NCBI GenBank assembly: GCA_934454115.1
Contig: CAKSFQ010000001.1
Span: 1 to 64,000 of the forward strand
DNA: 64,000 nucleotides
From: an uncultured Clostridia bacterium
GTDB lineage: Bacteria; Bacillota; Clostridia; Monoglobales; Monoglobaceae
Direction of reading: 5' to 3'
Part shown: in pieces, positions 42,121 to 51,482 of the stretch
Position numbering within the stretch: position 1 is the first letter of the stretch
Layout of the letters: every line of letters starts with the position of its first letter
The notes under the pieces: generated by a model
Databases searched by the model: none
Told to the model about the DNA's origin: nothing
Seen by the model: only the letters and a program-made list of their open reading frames with translations
Position numbers and translations under genes: made by a program

Positions 42121-43296
42121 ATGTCAAAAGAATATTTTAATCAAAGAGTTCAATTTGTCACAGAGAACCACCGCAAGGTGACCGGGCGAGTCAACGAAAA
42201 AAAGGCAAGCATTAACGGTATTTTTCACCGTTATACGTATCCCGCATTGATGAGAGAGGACATTCCCTTAAATTGGAGATTTGACTTCTCTTACGAGAGA
42301 AACCCCTTGTTCTTAGAGCGTATTCGTGTCAATGCAATTATGAATGCCGGCGCCATTTATCTGAACGGGAAATACATATTGGTTGCAAGAGTTGAGGGCA
42401 ATGACAGAAAGTCCTTTTTTGCCGTTGCGGAAAGTGATAACGGCGTAGACGGATTCCGTTTCCGCGAAAAGCCGGTCGTGCTGCCGCAGGTTAAAGAGAT
42501 GGATACCAACGTTTATGATATGCGTCTGACGCAGCATGAGGACGGTTGGATTTACGGTCTTTTCTGCAGCGAGAGAAAGGATACCTCGGTTGATGACACC
42601 TCATCGGCTGTTGCAAAGTGCGGTATTGTCAGAACCAAAGATCTGGATATCTGGGAGAGAATGCCGGATCTGGTTTCTCCGAACCAGCAGAGAAACGTTA
42701 CCCTGCACCCGGAATTTGTGGACGGAAAGTATCTGCTCTACACCAGACCGTCTGACGGCTTTATTGATGTCGGCAGCGGCGGCGGAATCGGTGTCGCACT
42801 GGTTGACAGTATGGAGCATGCCGAAATTACGGAAGAAAAAATCATAGATAAGCGTATTTATCATACCATCAAAGAGGTAAAGAACGGCGAGGGCGCGACC
42901 CCCATCAAGACAAAGGACGGCTGGCTGCATATCGCGCACGGCGTTCGGAACCACGCAACCGGGCTGCGCTATGTCTTGTACTGCTTTATGACCGCGCTGG
43001 AGGATCCGACCAAGGTGATCTACGCACCGGGCGGCTACTTTATCGCACCAAAGGGATCGGAGAGAGACGGCGATGTGTCCGGCTGTATCTTTAGTAACGG
43101 CGCGATCGCGGACAAAGACGGCAATCTTTTTGTGTATTATGCGTCCAGCGATACCAGATTGCAGGTTGCATCGACCACGATTGAGGCCATCGTCGATTAC
43201 TGCAAAAACACGCCGGAGGATGGCTATAACACACACGCCAGCGTTTCGGAAATTTGCAAGCTGATTGACGCAAACAAAGGCTTTTATCAGGAATAA
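42121..43296 (+). CDS. GH130 phosphorylase, probably 4-O-beta-D-mannosyl-D-glucose phosphorylase
   Basis: A 391-aa five-bladed beta-propeller enzyme of GH130, most like subfamily 1. [37 protein letters not shown] and [16 protein letters not shown] (with the proposed catalytic Asp) are visible. Such enzymes split mannosyl-glucose with phosphate to mannose-1-phosphate and glucose during mannan use. Length matches the characterised enzymes. ATG 42121 follows GAGAGGAGTG. The HAD gene 10 bp downstream is in the same operon. Confidence 0.85.
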   Translation: MSKEYFNQRVQFVTENHRKVTGRVNEKKASINGIFHRYTYPALMREDIPLNWRFDFSYERNPLFLERIRVNAIMNAGAIYLNGKYILVARVEGNDRKSFFAVAESDNGVDGFRFREKPVVLPQVKEMDTNVYDMRLTQHEDGWIYGLFCSERKDTSVDDTSSAVAKCGIVRTKDLDIWERMPDLVSPNQQRNVTLHPEFVDGKYLLYTRPSDGFIDVGSGGGIGVALVDSMEHAEITEEKIIDKRIYHTIKEVKNGEGATPIKTKDGWLHIAHGVRNHATGLRYVLYCFMTALEDPTKVIYAPGGYFIAPKGSERDGDVSGCIFSNGAIADKDGNLFVYYASSDTRLQVASTTIEAIVDYCKNTPEDGYNTHASVSEICKLIDANKGFYQE

Positions 43297-43306
43297 GGAG
43301 AAAAAG

Positions 43307-44263
43307 ATGCTGCGGGTAAAAGATACAAAAACAGAAATTGTGATCAACGATTTTGAGATCAAAGAAATCATGTACGCCTTTCATGATATCGACGGTACGC
43401 ATTCTTTGATCCGTGAATGGCCGCCGGTGATGAGCATTTGTCTCTACGATGTCATTGTCAACGGACTGCCGGATGATTTTGACAGTAAAGAAAATGAAAA
43501 ACGTCTCATTGACCTTGCGGGACAAGCCCCCCACCCGGAGACTGATCAGTTTTGCGTTGAATCGGCAGGGCTTTCGGCGCTGACCCAGATGGAATGGGCC
43601 ATCCGCCGCGCCGTACAGGAGGGAACCGTCCGCGTAGACTGCGATCAGAATACCAACACGGCGATCATCGACAGAATCTGGAAAGGGGAGGAGTATTTTG
43701 ACGATCTTCCCGAAACAGAGGCGATGCAGCAGATGCTCTCTACACAGACGCCGCGGTTGTTTAAGCTTTATGAGGCGGTCTTAAACGGGTACTGCCGCGA
43801 TAAAAACCTTGCAATCGCCAAAAAGAATCCGAAAAAGTTTCAGGTTCCCGGCTCAATGGAGTTTATGCACTATTTAAAAGATCACGGAGTCAAAAATTAT
43901 TTTGTGACCGGTGCGGTTGTAGAAAAAGGCATGGGCATGTATGAAGAAGTCGAAACGCTCGGCTATAAAATCGGCCCCGGTGAAATCATGGAAGAAATCA
44001 TCGGTTCCACCTGGACCGAAAAAATGCCCAAAGATATGGTAATGAAAAAATTGCTGAAAGAGCTTGGTGTTGACGGAAAAAACGTGATGGTTGTCGGTGA
44101 CGGTCGTGCAGAAATTGCTGCCGGTGCAGAAATGGGATGTCTGGTAATCAGTCGTCTTCCCGAAGATGCCGCCTACCAGCGTGAGCTTCACAAAGAACTC
44201 GGCGCCAACATTATTATAGCGGACTATTTGGATCAGAAACTTTACGACATGTTTGAATCATAA
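43307..44263 (+). CDS. HAD-superfamily hydrolase
   Basis: A 318-aa phosphatase-like protein. Motif I FHDIDGTHS supplies the nucleophile and acid Asp pair, motif II is FVTGA, and motif IV VVGDGRAEI coordinates Mg. A large inserted cap (about 40-185) sits between motifs I and II. In an operon with GH130, it may act on mannose-1-phosphate or a related sugar phosphate, an inference. ATG 43307 follows AAGGAG by 6 nt. Confidence 0.8.
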   Translation: MLRVKDTKTEIVINDFEIKEIMYAFHDIDGTHSLIREWPPVMSICLYDVIVNGLPDDFDSKENEKRLIDLAGQAPHPETDQFCVESAGLSALTQMEWAIRRAVQEGTVRVDCDQNTNTAIIDRIWKGEEYFDDLPETEAMQQMLSTQTPRLFKLYEAVLNGYCRDKNLAIAKKNPKKFQVPGSMEFMHYLKDHGVKNYFVTGAVVEKGMGMYEEVETLGYKIGPGEIMEEIIGSTWTEKMPKDMVMKKLLKELGVDGKNVMVVGDGRAEIAAGAEMGCLVISRLPEDAAYQRELHKELGANIIIADYLDQKLYDMFES

Positions 44264-44270
44264 TAATAAG

Positions 44271-44315
44271 CGGAATCCATTCGTGTATCTTGGTATACTT
44301 TTGGATTCCGTTTTT
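44271..44315 (+). terminator. Terminator of GH130-HAD operon
   Basis: CGGAATCCA (44271-44279) pairs with TGGATTCCG (44302-44310), then TTTTT. Confidence 0.8.
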
Positions 44316-44377
44316 CATGCTTCGGATAATTTAAATTAAGTCAGAGCAATCTCTATGCAAATTTATTTTCAGAGGTG

Positions 44378-44406
44378 TTGCTATTTTTTTTAAAATGTGA
44401 TAAAAT
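44378..44406 (+). promoter_or_regulatory. Sigma-A promoter of lepA
   Basis: TTGCTA (44378-44383), 17-bp spacer, TAAAAT (44401-44406), 31 bp before the lepA ATG. Confidence 0.6.
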
Positions 44407-44437
44407 GTAACGCAGTATGTTACATGGAGGATCTATC

Positions 44438-46243
44438 ATGCACAACCGGCAAGAGAATATTCGGAATTTTTCGATCATCGCCCACATTGACCATGGTAAA
44501 AGCACCCTTGCAGACCGCCTCTTAGAGGCTACCGGCGCACTGACCCAACGGGAGATGCAGGCACAGATTTTAGATAATATGGACCTAGAGAGGGAGCGCG
44601 GCATCACCATCAAAGCACGCGCCGTCAAGCTTTTATACCGTGCATCGGACGGAGAAGAATACACCTTAAATTTGATTGACACACCCGGACACGTCGATTT
44701 TAACTATGAGGTGTCGCGCAGTCTTGCGGCCTGTGAGGGCGCCGTTCTTGTCGTTGACGCGGCGCAGGGAATTGAGGCACAAACCCTTGCCAATACCTAC
44801 ATGGCGTTAGAGCACGATTTGGAGTTGGTTCCTGTCATCAACAAAATTGATTTGCCGTCCGCTCGCCCGGAAGAAGTGAAGAAGGAAATCGAGGATGTGA
44901 TCGGTATCGACGGCGAGAACGCGCCGCTGATTTCGGCCAAAAACGGCGTTAATATTCCTGCCGTTTTAGAAAAAATTGTGGAACTCATTCCGCCGCCCGA
45001 CGGTGACGAAGATGCACCGCTTAAAGCGTTAATCTTTGACTCCTATTATGACCCCTATAAGGGCGTTATTGTCTATGTTCGCGTGATGGACGGAAGGCTC
45101 AGACCCGGAACTCAGATTCGTATGATGGCAACCGGTGCGGTGTTTGATGTGGTTGAGACCGGCTATCTTCACCCGAACGGTATGCTGCCCGCGGACGAAA
45201 TTTCCGCCGGGGAGGTCGGGTTTATTGCCGCAAGCATCAAAAATGTGCAGGAGGTTCATGTCGGCGATACCGTCACCACCGTAGAAAACGGTGCAGAGGA
45301 ACCGCTACCCGGCTATAAAGAGGTAAAGCCCATGGTTTACTGCGGTATTTACCCGGCAGACGGGGCAAGATATGATGATTTGCGTGAGGCGCTGGAAAAA
45401 TTGCAGCTCAATGATGCGGCGCTGCGTTTTGATGCCGAGACCTCGGTTGCTTTGGGATTTGGCTTTCGCTGCGGATTTCTGGGACTTTTGCATATGGAAA
45501 TTATCCAGGAACGATTAGAGCGCGAATACAACCTTGATCTGGTAACCACTGCTCCGTCGGTGGAATATAAGGTCATTAAAACAGATGGCGAAGAATTGCT
45601 TATCGATAATCCGACCAATCTGCCCAGTCCCTCTGAAATTGATTATATGATGGAGCCGATCGTTAAAGCGTCCATTATGACGCCGAAGGAATACGTCGGC
45701 AGTATCATGGAACTATGTCAGGAACGCCGCGGCGCTTATCTCGATATGACCTATTTAGATGAAACCCGTGTCGCACTCAACTATGATTTACCGTTGAACG
45801 AAATTATCTATGACTTTTTTGACGCGCTGAAATCCCGAACACGCGGTTACGCCTCGTTTGACTATGAATTTGATCGCTTTGAAAAGGCAGAATTGGTTAA
45901 GCTTGACATGTTATTAAACGGCGAAATGGTAGACGCACTTTCTTTTATTGTGCATAAGGATCGCGCCTATACCAGAGGAAGAAGGATGGCAGAAAAGCTG
46001 AAAGACGTCATTCCGCGCCAGTTGTTTGAGGTGCCGATTCAGGCGGCCATCGGCGGAAAGATTATTGCCCGCGAAACCGTCCGCGCAATGCGCAAGGACG
46101 TGCTTGCAAAATGTTACGGCGGCGACATCAGCCGTAAGCGTAAGCTTTTGGAAAAGCAGAAAGAGGGTAAGAAACGGATGCGTCAGGTGGGATCCGTTGA
46201 GGTTCCGCAGGAGGCTTTTATGTCTGTACTCAAATTGGATTAG
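44438..46243 (+). CDS. lepA: Elongation factor 4 (LepA)
   Basis: A 601-aa ribosomal GTPase that back-translocates or helps assemble ribosomes. G motifs [17 protein letters not shown] and NKIDLPSA; switch I region RERGITIKA; and the LepA-specific C-terminal domain ([35 protein letters not shown]). ATG 44438 follows ATGGAGGAT; the earlier ATG at 44417 has no RBS. Confidence 0.97.
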   Translation: MHNRQENIRNFSIIAHIDHGKSTLADRLLEATGALTQREMQAQILDNMDLERERGITIKARAVKLLYRASDGEEYTLNLIDTPGHVDFNYEVSRSLAACEGAVLVVDAAQGIEAQTLANTYMALEHDLELVPVINKIDLPSARPEEVKKEIEDVIGIDGENAPLISAKNGVNIPAVLEKIVELIPPPDGDEDAPLKALIFDSYYDPYKGVIVYVRVMDGRLRPGTQIRMMATGAVFDVVETGYLHPNGMLPADEISAGEVGFIAASIKNVQEVHVGDTVTTVENGAEEPLPGYKEVKPMVYCGIYPADGARYDDLREALEKLQLNDAALRFDAETSVALGFGFRCGFLGLLHMEIIQERLEREYNLDLVTTAPSVEYKVIKTDGEELLIDNPTNLPSPSEIDYMMEPIVKASIMTPKEYVGSIMELCQERRGAYLDMTYLDETRVALNYDLPLNEIIYDFFDALKSRTRGYASFDYEFDRFEKAELVKLDMLLNGEMVDALSFIVHKDRAYTRGRRMAEKLKDVIPRQLFEVPIQAAIGGKIIARETVRAMRKDVLAKCYGGDISRKRKLLEKQKEGKKRMRQVGSVEVPQEAFMSVLKLD

Positions 46244-46279
46244 AAGAATAGGCTGTAAATTTTTTTACAGCCTATTCTT
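46244..46279 (+). terminator. Hairpin between lepA and hemW
   Basis: A 15-bp perfect stem (AGAATAGGCTGTAAA with its mirror) starts at the lepA stop. Its tail is CTTATAGGAGG, so there is no long T tract. It may be a partial terminator, attenuator or mRNA-stability element for the lepA-hemW transcript. Confidence 0.55.
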
Positions 46280-46294
46280 ATAGGAGGTCATCGT

Positions 46295-47407
46295 ATGCCG
46301 CTCGGTATCTATGTACACATACCCTTTTGCAGGCAAAAATGTCTATACTGCGATTTTAATTCCTATGCCAAAAAAGAGAAGTGGATCAATCCGTATTGCA
46401 GCGCTTTAAAAAAAGAAATAAACGGCTTTTCTGCCGATCAGACGGTGGATACCGTTTATTTTGGAGGCGGCACTCCGACCTGCATCGGCGCCGGTCGGTT
46501 AAAGGATCTGCTGTGTACCGTAAAGGAACATTTTACACTTACAAGGCAGTGCGAAATCACTGCGGAATGCAATCCGGGTACCATTGATTTTGAGGGGCTT
46601 AAAACCCTGTTCAATGCCGGATTTAACAGGTTGAGCCTTGGACTGCAATCGACGGATGACGCCATGCTAAAACGCCTGGGACGGATTCACTGCTATACGG
46701 ATTTTACCCGATGCTACCAATGGGCACGGGAAGTCGGGTTTCAAAATATCTCCGTTGATTTGATGTACGGTTTGCCGGAACAGAGCGTTGCTATGTGGAA
46801 AAAAACACTCAAAGAGGTTGTGCTGCAAAATCCTGAGCATCTATCCTGTTATGCATTAAAAGTCGAGGAGGGAACTCCGTTTTATTCTCTTCCTTTGCAG
46901 CTGCCGGACGATGATACGGTGCGAACGATGTATGATACTTGTGTGGATTTTTTAAAAAGCGCCGGATATGAACGGTATGAAATTTCTAACCTTGCAAAGC
47001 CAGGGTTGGAGAGCCGTCATAATCTAAAGTATTGGCAGTGCGATGATTTTATCGGCTTTGGCGCCGGCGCGTATTCGTGTATCGCAGCGCAGCGATTTCA
47101 TAACGTTTTGCCGATTGAGACGTACTGTGAAACGATAGAAAATAAGTGCAGCGCGGCAGATGGTACAACGGAAACGTTATCCCTTTCGGATCAGATGAGT
47201 GAATTTTGCTTTTTGGGACTTCGCACGTCAAAGGGGATTTGCGCCGACGAATTTTATCAAAGATTTCAAAGGCGTATTGAGGATGTATACGGCGATGTGC
47301 TTTCTAAAAATCTAAAGCGCGGTACAATGGTTTATCAAAATCATCGCTACAGGATTCCGGACTCCTGGATTTATGTCAGCAATACCATTCTCTCTGATTT
47401 TGTATGA
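46295..47407 (+). CDS. hemW: HemW, radical-SAM heme chaperone (CPO-III-like)
   Basis: A 370-aa radical SAM protein. HIPFCRQKCLYCDF has the CxxxCxxC cluster motif, followed by FGGGTPTCI, ECNPGTID and NRLSLGLQS. HemW proteins were long annotated as oxygen-independent coproporphyrinogen oxidase but insert heme into targets. The ATG at 46295 follows ATAGGAGGT. Pairing with lepA is common in Firmicutes. Confidence 0.92.
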   Translation: MPLGIYVHIPFCRQKCLYCDFNSYAKKEKWINPYCSALKKEINGFSADQTVDTVYFGGGTPTCIGAGRLKDLLCTVKEHFTLTRQCEITAECNPGTIDFEGLKTLFNAGFNRLSLGLQSTDDAMLKRLGRIHCYTDFTRCYQWAREVGFQNISVDLMYGLPEQSVAMWKKTLKEVVLQNPEHLSCYALKVEEGTPFYSLPLQLPDDDTVRTMYDTCVDFLKSAGYERYEISNLAKPGLESRHNLKYWQCDDFIGFGAGAYSCIAAQRFHNVLPIETYCETIENKCSAADGTTETLSLSDQMSEFCFLGLRTSKGICADEFYQRFQRRIEDVYGDVLSKNLKRGTMVYQNHRYRIPDSWIYVSNTILSDFV

Positions 47408-47482
47408 ATCATGATTTTTTGTATATTTCTCCAGCCACGGGACAGAATACTGATAAAGACTGAAAAAAAGGAGAAGAATATT

Positions 47483-47857
47483 ATGAAACGTAAAATCACG
47501 ATGACACTGGCGGCGCTGCTTTGCTGTTTTATGCTGGCCGGCTGTAGTAACGGAGCGACAACCATGGATCAGGGAAAAGATACCGACGGCATCGCCGGAG
47601 AGGCTCCGCCAGAGACTGACCGCGCGCATAACGCAACCTCCGGAGAGAACGGAGAAGGCGCCCAGGAGTCTACAGAAAACATCACCGGCGGCGCGGAAAA
47701 TGCCGTCAATAACGCAAAAAAAGCAACGGAAGATGTAGCGGGCGGCGCCGGACAGGCCGCAAAGGATGTGGTGGACGGTGCAACAGACGCCGTAAAAGAC
47801 GCCGCGGACGGAGCAAAAAATGCGGCAGAGGATGTAACCGGACAAAAAAACAAATAA
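47483..47857 (+). CDS. LEA-like Ala-rich lipoprotein
   Basis: A 124-aa secreted lipoprotein. Signal peptide with lipobox LAGC (Cys about residue 21). The mature part is hydrophilic; its second half (AVNNAKKATEDVAGG, AAKDVVDGATDAVKDAADG, AKNAAEDV) is an amphipathic Ala/Asp/Lys repeat of roughly 11 residues, as in LEA-type desiccation proteins. No homolog function is known to me. ATG 47483 has AAAGGAG upstream. It lies 75 bp after hemW and may have its own transcript. Confidence 0.8.
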   Translation: MKRKITMTLAALLCCFMLAGCSNGATTMDQGKDTDGIAGEAPPETDRAHNATSGENGEGAQESTENITGGAENAVNNAKKATEDVAGGAGQAAKDVVDGATDAVKDAADGAKNAAEDVTGQKNK

Positions 47858-47940
47858 GGCTTTTATTAAAGCAGCGTCGCATATCTGCCGTGAAATAAGG
47901 CATTGCATGAAAAGCCGTAATTTAAACGTATAGTTTATTA

Positions 47941-47978
47941 AAAAATCGCCGTATACTGAAAAGGACGGCGATTTTTTT
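47941..47978 (+). terminator. Terminator after the lipoprotein gene
   Basis: A 12-bp stem (47941-47952 with 47965-47976) ends in seven T residues. Confidence 0.75.
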
Positions 47979-47990
47979 AAGTAAAAATAA

Positions 47991-48019
47991 TTGACGCTTT
48001 TGTAAGATTATGTTATAAT
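47991..48019 (+). promoter_or_regulatory. Sigma-A promoter of the membrane-protein gene
   Basis: TTGACG (47991-47996), 17-bp spacer, TATAAT (48014-48019). Confidence 0.75.
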
Positions 48020-48103
48020 AAACGAGCGTCTGTGTGTCAATTTTCATCTTGCAGCGACAGGAAAAAAACAGAGCAAACCATGATTTTATTGGAGGTGACG
48101 TGC

Positions 48104-48964
48104 TTGAAAGAGAAGAAGAGACGTCATGCACTAAAAGAAAATTTTGCAAAGGAACGCCGGGGTACGGCCATTTTATACCTGGTGCTGACCGTCATTGTAT
48201 TAGGGGTGCTGATCGCACAGTTTTTTACGGGTAATTATGAAAACTGTTTTACCTGCATTTTAACCCTGATTCTTTTTTTGATTCCGGCATTTGTCGACCG
48301 TACGCTTAAAATCACCCTGCCTCACACCTTTGAGGTTATCATTGTTCTTTTTATTTTTTGCGCAGAAATCCTTGGCGAAATACGCGGCTTTTACCTCAAA
48401 ATTTCATGGTGGGACACCATGCTCCACACCTTAAACGGATTCTTAATGGCCGCCGTGGGGCTTTCCATGATTGATATCTTTAACCGCAGCGAATACTTTA
48501 AATTTCAGTTATCACCTTTTTTTGTTGCACTGGTTGCGTTTTGTTTTTCTATGACGATTGGTGTTTTGTGGGAATTTTTTGAGTTCAGCATGGACGTTGT
48601 GACGCTGACCGATATGCAAAAGGACACGGTGCTTCATACGATTGCAACTGTTGATTTAAACCCGGCCGGCAAGAATGTTCCTGTCGTTGTAAAGGGGATT
48701 GAGGATGTCATTGTCAGCGGCTCATATTTAACGGTCGATGGAAAGCCAATGTCTGAATATGCTTTTTCGCTCGGCGGTTATCTCGATATTGGTTTGGTTG
48801 ATACCATGAAAGATCTAATCGTCAATTTTATCGGCGCTGTAACCTTTTCTGTGATTGGTTTTTTTTATGTCAAAAACCGCGGAAAGGGAAGCTTTGCGAA
48901 ACGATTTATCCCGCGCCTGAAGTCAAATTCAGCCAAGGATGCGGCGGATTCGGATTTAACCTAG
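48104..48964 (+). CDS. Multi-pass membrane protein (DUF2238/YjdF-like)
   Basis: A 286-aa integral membrane protein with about seven hydrophobic segments. DTMLHTLNGFLMAAVG and SMTIGVLWEFFEFSMDV are the most conserved-looking parts; the assignment to a DUF2238-like family is by pattern memory and not certain. No catalytic motif is seen. A basic tail follows the last segment. The TTG start at 48104 is chosen because GGAGGTGACG precedes it. Between consensus promoter 47991 and an unmarked end. Confidence 0.75.
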   Translation: MKEKKRRHALKENFAKERRGTAILYLVLTVIVLGVLIAQFFTGNYENCFTCILTLILFLIPAFVDRTLKITLPHTFEVIIVLFIFCAEILGEIRGFYLKISWWDTMLHTLNGFLMAAVGLSMIDIFNRSEYFKFQLSPFFVALVAFCFSMTIGVLWEFFEFSMDVVTLTDMQKDTVLHTIATVDLNPAGKNVPVVVKGIEDVIVSGSYLTVDGKPMSEYAFSLGGYLDIGLVDTMKDLIVNFIGAVTFSVIGFFYVKNRGKGSFAKRFIPRLKSNSAKDAADSDLT

Positions 48965-49129
48965 CCGGCAGTGCAGCTAGCATGTTTTACAAAAAACAGA
49001 GCAAAGCCGTAAAAGAGAATTTACACAAAATATTTATTTTATTCATAGTTTTTCTTTGGCAAATTGACTACCTTTAGTTATTATGCATAAAAAAAATAAA
49101 GTTTTTTATTAAAAATAATAAAAAAACTA

Positions 49130-49158
49130 TTGACTTTAGCCTCTTTTTTTAGTATGAT
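49130..49158 (+). promoter_or_regulatory. Sigma-A promoter of the HPr gene
   Basis: TTGACT (49130-49135), 17-bp spacer, TATGAT (49153-49158). The region before it (49040-49130) is extremely A/T-rich and could act as an UP element. Confidence 0.7.
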
Positions 49159-49217
49159 AATGGTGTCTTATTTCCATGTTAACCAAGGGACGATTACGGA
49201 ACAGAAGGAGCGGTATT

Positions 49218-49478
49218 ATGTATATGAAAGAAGTTGTCGTACAAAACCAAGTTGGTTTGCACGCTAGGCCTGCGACTTTTTTTATACAAAAAGCAAATGA
49301 ATACAAATCCAGCATATGGGTTGAGAAGGATAATCGGCGTGTGAACGCGAAGAGTCTTCTCGGGGTTCTCTCATTGGGAATTACAAAGGGACTGAATATC
49401 ACAATTGTTGCAGAGGGTAGCGATGAAGAAAACGCTGTGACAGATTTAGTTGAGTTGATTTCCTCCAACTTTGCATAA
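49218..49478 (+). CDS. ptsH: HPr phosphocarrier protein
   Basis: An 86-aa PTS carrier. His15 sits in GLHARPAT, the site of phosphorylation by enzyme I, and Ser46 in NAKSLLGVLSLG is the HPr-kinase site used in carbon catabolite control. Having His15 separates it from Crh. No ptsI follows; such isolated HPr genes in Clostridia may serve regulation more than sugar transport. Start ATG 49218 with AAGGAG upstream (ATG 49224 is possible). Confidence 0.92.
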   Translation: MYMKEVVVQNQVGLHARPATFFIQKANEYKSSIWVEKDNRRVNAKSLLGVLSLGITKGLNITIVAEGSDEENAVTDLVELISSNFA

Positions 49479-49595
49479 CTCAAAGAAACTTACACATAAA
49501 AGGAGCAACCCATTTTTGCCGGACGACAAGAATGCGGCTTGCTTTTTTATTTATTCCAAATTACGAAGATACCATATGGATCAATGGAGATTGTC

Positions 49596-51482
49596 ATGGA
49601 TTTTGAGAAAGCAAGCATCAAGCAAAAATTAAAAAATCTCCCGCTTTGCCCCGGTGTATATTTGATGCGGGATGAAGAAGGAAAGGTTATCTATGTTGGA
49701 AAAAGCAAGCTGCTGAAAAACCGTGTAAGTCAGTATTTTATGCATTCTAAAAATCACACCCCAAAGACAGTTGCCATGGTTTCCAATGTCTCGGATTTTG
49801 ATTATATGGTCACAGACACAGAAGTAGAGGCATTGGTTTTAGAATGTAATCTTATCAAAAAATACCGTCCCAAATACAATATTTTATTAAAAGATGATAA
49901 ACAGTACCCCTATATTAAAATTACCATACAAGAGGATTTTCCGCGTATTTACATGACGCGAAAGATTTTAAAGGACGGCGCAAAATACTTTGGGCCGTAC
50001 ATGAGTTCTTTTATGGTGCGTGATACCCTGGAGACGATCCGGCATATTTTTAAGGTACGCAGTTGCAATAAAAACTTGCCGAAGGATATCGGAAAATCCA
50101 GACCGTGTCTGTATTTTCATATGAAGCAGTGTTCCGCGCCCTGTGACGGGCGAATTTCAAAACAGGAATACCGAGAGGTTTTCGATCAGATTTCAGCCGT
50201 TTTGGAGGGACGATACCACACAATTATCGAAGAATTGACCGAAAAGATGCGCGAGGCCTCCGATTGTCTGGAATTTGAACGCGCGGCGCGGTACCGTGAT
50301 AAAATTGAAAGTTTGAAAATCCTTGGTGATAAGCAAAAAATCATCTCCACCAAAGAAAATAACCGTGATATTCTCGGTGTTTTTCAGGACGAAAAGGAGA
50401 GCTGCATCCAGATTTTTTATATGCGTGACGGCAAAATCTCCGGTTCGGAATACTATGTCTTTCCGACAGAGGACCACGACCGCGAGGAGCTGATTTCCGG
50501 CTTTATCAAGCAATATTATTTTAATGCAACCATGATTCCGCAGGAGATTTTAGTGCCGGTTCCCTTTGAGGATATGCACGAGGTGGAAAAGTGGCTGACA
50601 CAAAAGGTAAACCACAAAATCACTTTGCATCATCCGCAGCGCGGTGAAAAAGCTTCCTTCATTGAGATGGTGAACAAAAACGCGGAAGAATCACTGCAAA
50701 AGTATTACTTTAAACGTGACCGGGAACGCTTAAAGGCAAACGAAATACTCAAACAGTTAACCGAGGTTTTGTCGCTTTCCAAAACGCCGTTTCGGATTGA
50801 GAGCTATGATATTTCCAACATTTCCGGGACGCAAAGCGTAGGCGCTTGCGTTGTTTATGTGAATGCAAAAGAATCGAGAAAAAACTATCGACGCTTTCGA
50901 ATTAAGACCGTAGAGGGCGCAAATGATTACGAAAGCATGAAAGAGGTCATCTATCGGCGTTTTTGCCGCGCTTATCAAGAGGAAGAAGCCATTCGATCAG
51001 GAAAAATGAAGGAAGAGGATGCTAAGTTTTTGCCGCTGCCCGATTTGATTTTGCTCGATGGCGGAAAGGGGCATGTGGCCGCGATTCGCCTTTTAATGGA
51101 AACACTGGGAGAAGAGGTTCCTGTTTTTGGCTTAGTTAAGGATGATAAGCACCGTACACGGGGACTGACTGATGATTGCAGGGAGATTTGCCTTGACAAA
51201 GACGGCGACCTTTTTCACTTTTTAACCTGCATGCAGGACGAGGTGCACCGCTTTGCGATTACCGCATTTCGCAAGAACCACGAAAAAAATGCCATACATT
51301 CCGAACTGGAAAACATACCCGGTATCGGTGCGGCAAAACGCCGCGATTTGCTGCGCACCTTTATTACTGTCGACCGCATTCGGGAGGCAAGCTTTCAAGA
51401 GCTTTGCAATGTTGTGGGAAAGAGCGCAGCAAACAGCGTTTTAGATTTTTTTCACGGGGAGGAGACGGAACATGAGTCTTAA
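49596..51482 (+). CDS. uvrC: Excinuclease ABC subunit C
   Basis: A 628-aa dual nuclease of nucleotide excision repair. N-terminal GIY-YIG domain (GVYLMRDEEGKVIYVGKSK), UVR motif (about 205-240), RNase H-like domain with catalytic Asp (IESYDISNISGTQSVG, LILLDGGKGH) and a C-terminal HhH pair (IPGIGAAKRRDLL). The ATG at 49596 follows ATGGAG; earlier in-frame Met codons lack an RBS. It overlaps the M20 gene by 11 bp. Confidence 0.96.
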   Translation: MDFEKASIKQKLKNLPLCPGVYLMRDEEGKVIYVGKSKLLKNRVSQYFMHSKNHTPKTVAMVSNVSDFDYMVTDTEVEALVLECNLIKKYRPKYNILLKDDKQYPYIKITIQEDFPRIYMTRKILKDGAKYFGPYMSSFMVRDTLETIRHIFKVRSCNKNLPKDIGKSRPCLYFHMKQCSAPCDGRISKQEYREVFDQISAVLEGRYHTIIEELTEKMREASDCLEFERAARYRDKIESLKILGDKQKIISTKENNRDILGVFQDEKESCIQIFYMRDGKISGSEYYVFPTEDHDREELISGFIKQYYFNATMIPQEILVPVPFEDMHEVEKWLTQKVNHKITLHHPQRGEKASFIEMVNKNAEESLQKYYFKRDRERLKANEILKQLTEVLSLSKTPFRIESYDISNISGTQSVGACVVYVNAKESRKNYRRFRIKTVEGANDYESMKEVIYRRFCRAYQEEEAIRSGKMKEEDAKFLPLPDLILLDGGKGHVAAIRLLMETLGEEVPVFGLVKDDKHRTRGLTDDCREICLDKDGDLFHFLTCMQDEVHRFAITAFRKNHEKNAIHSELENIPGIGAAKRRDLLRTFITVDRIREASFQELCNVVGKSAANSVLDFFHGEETEHES

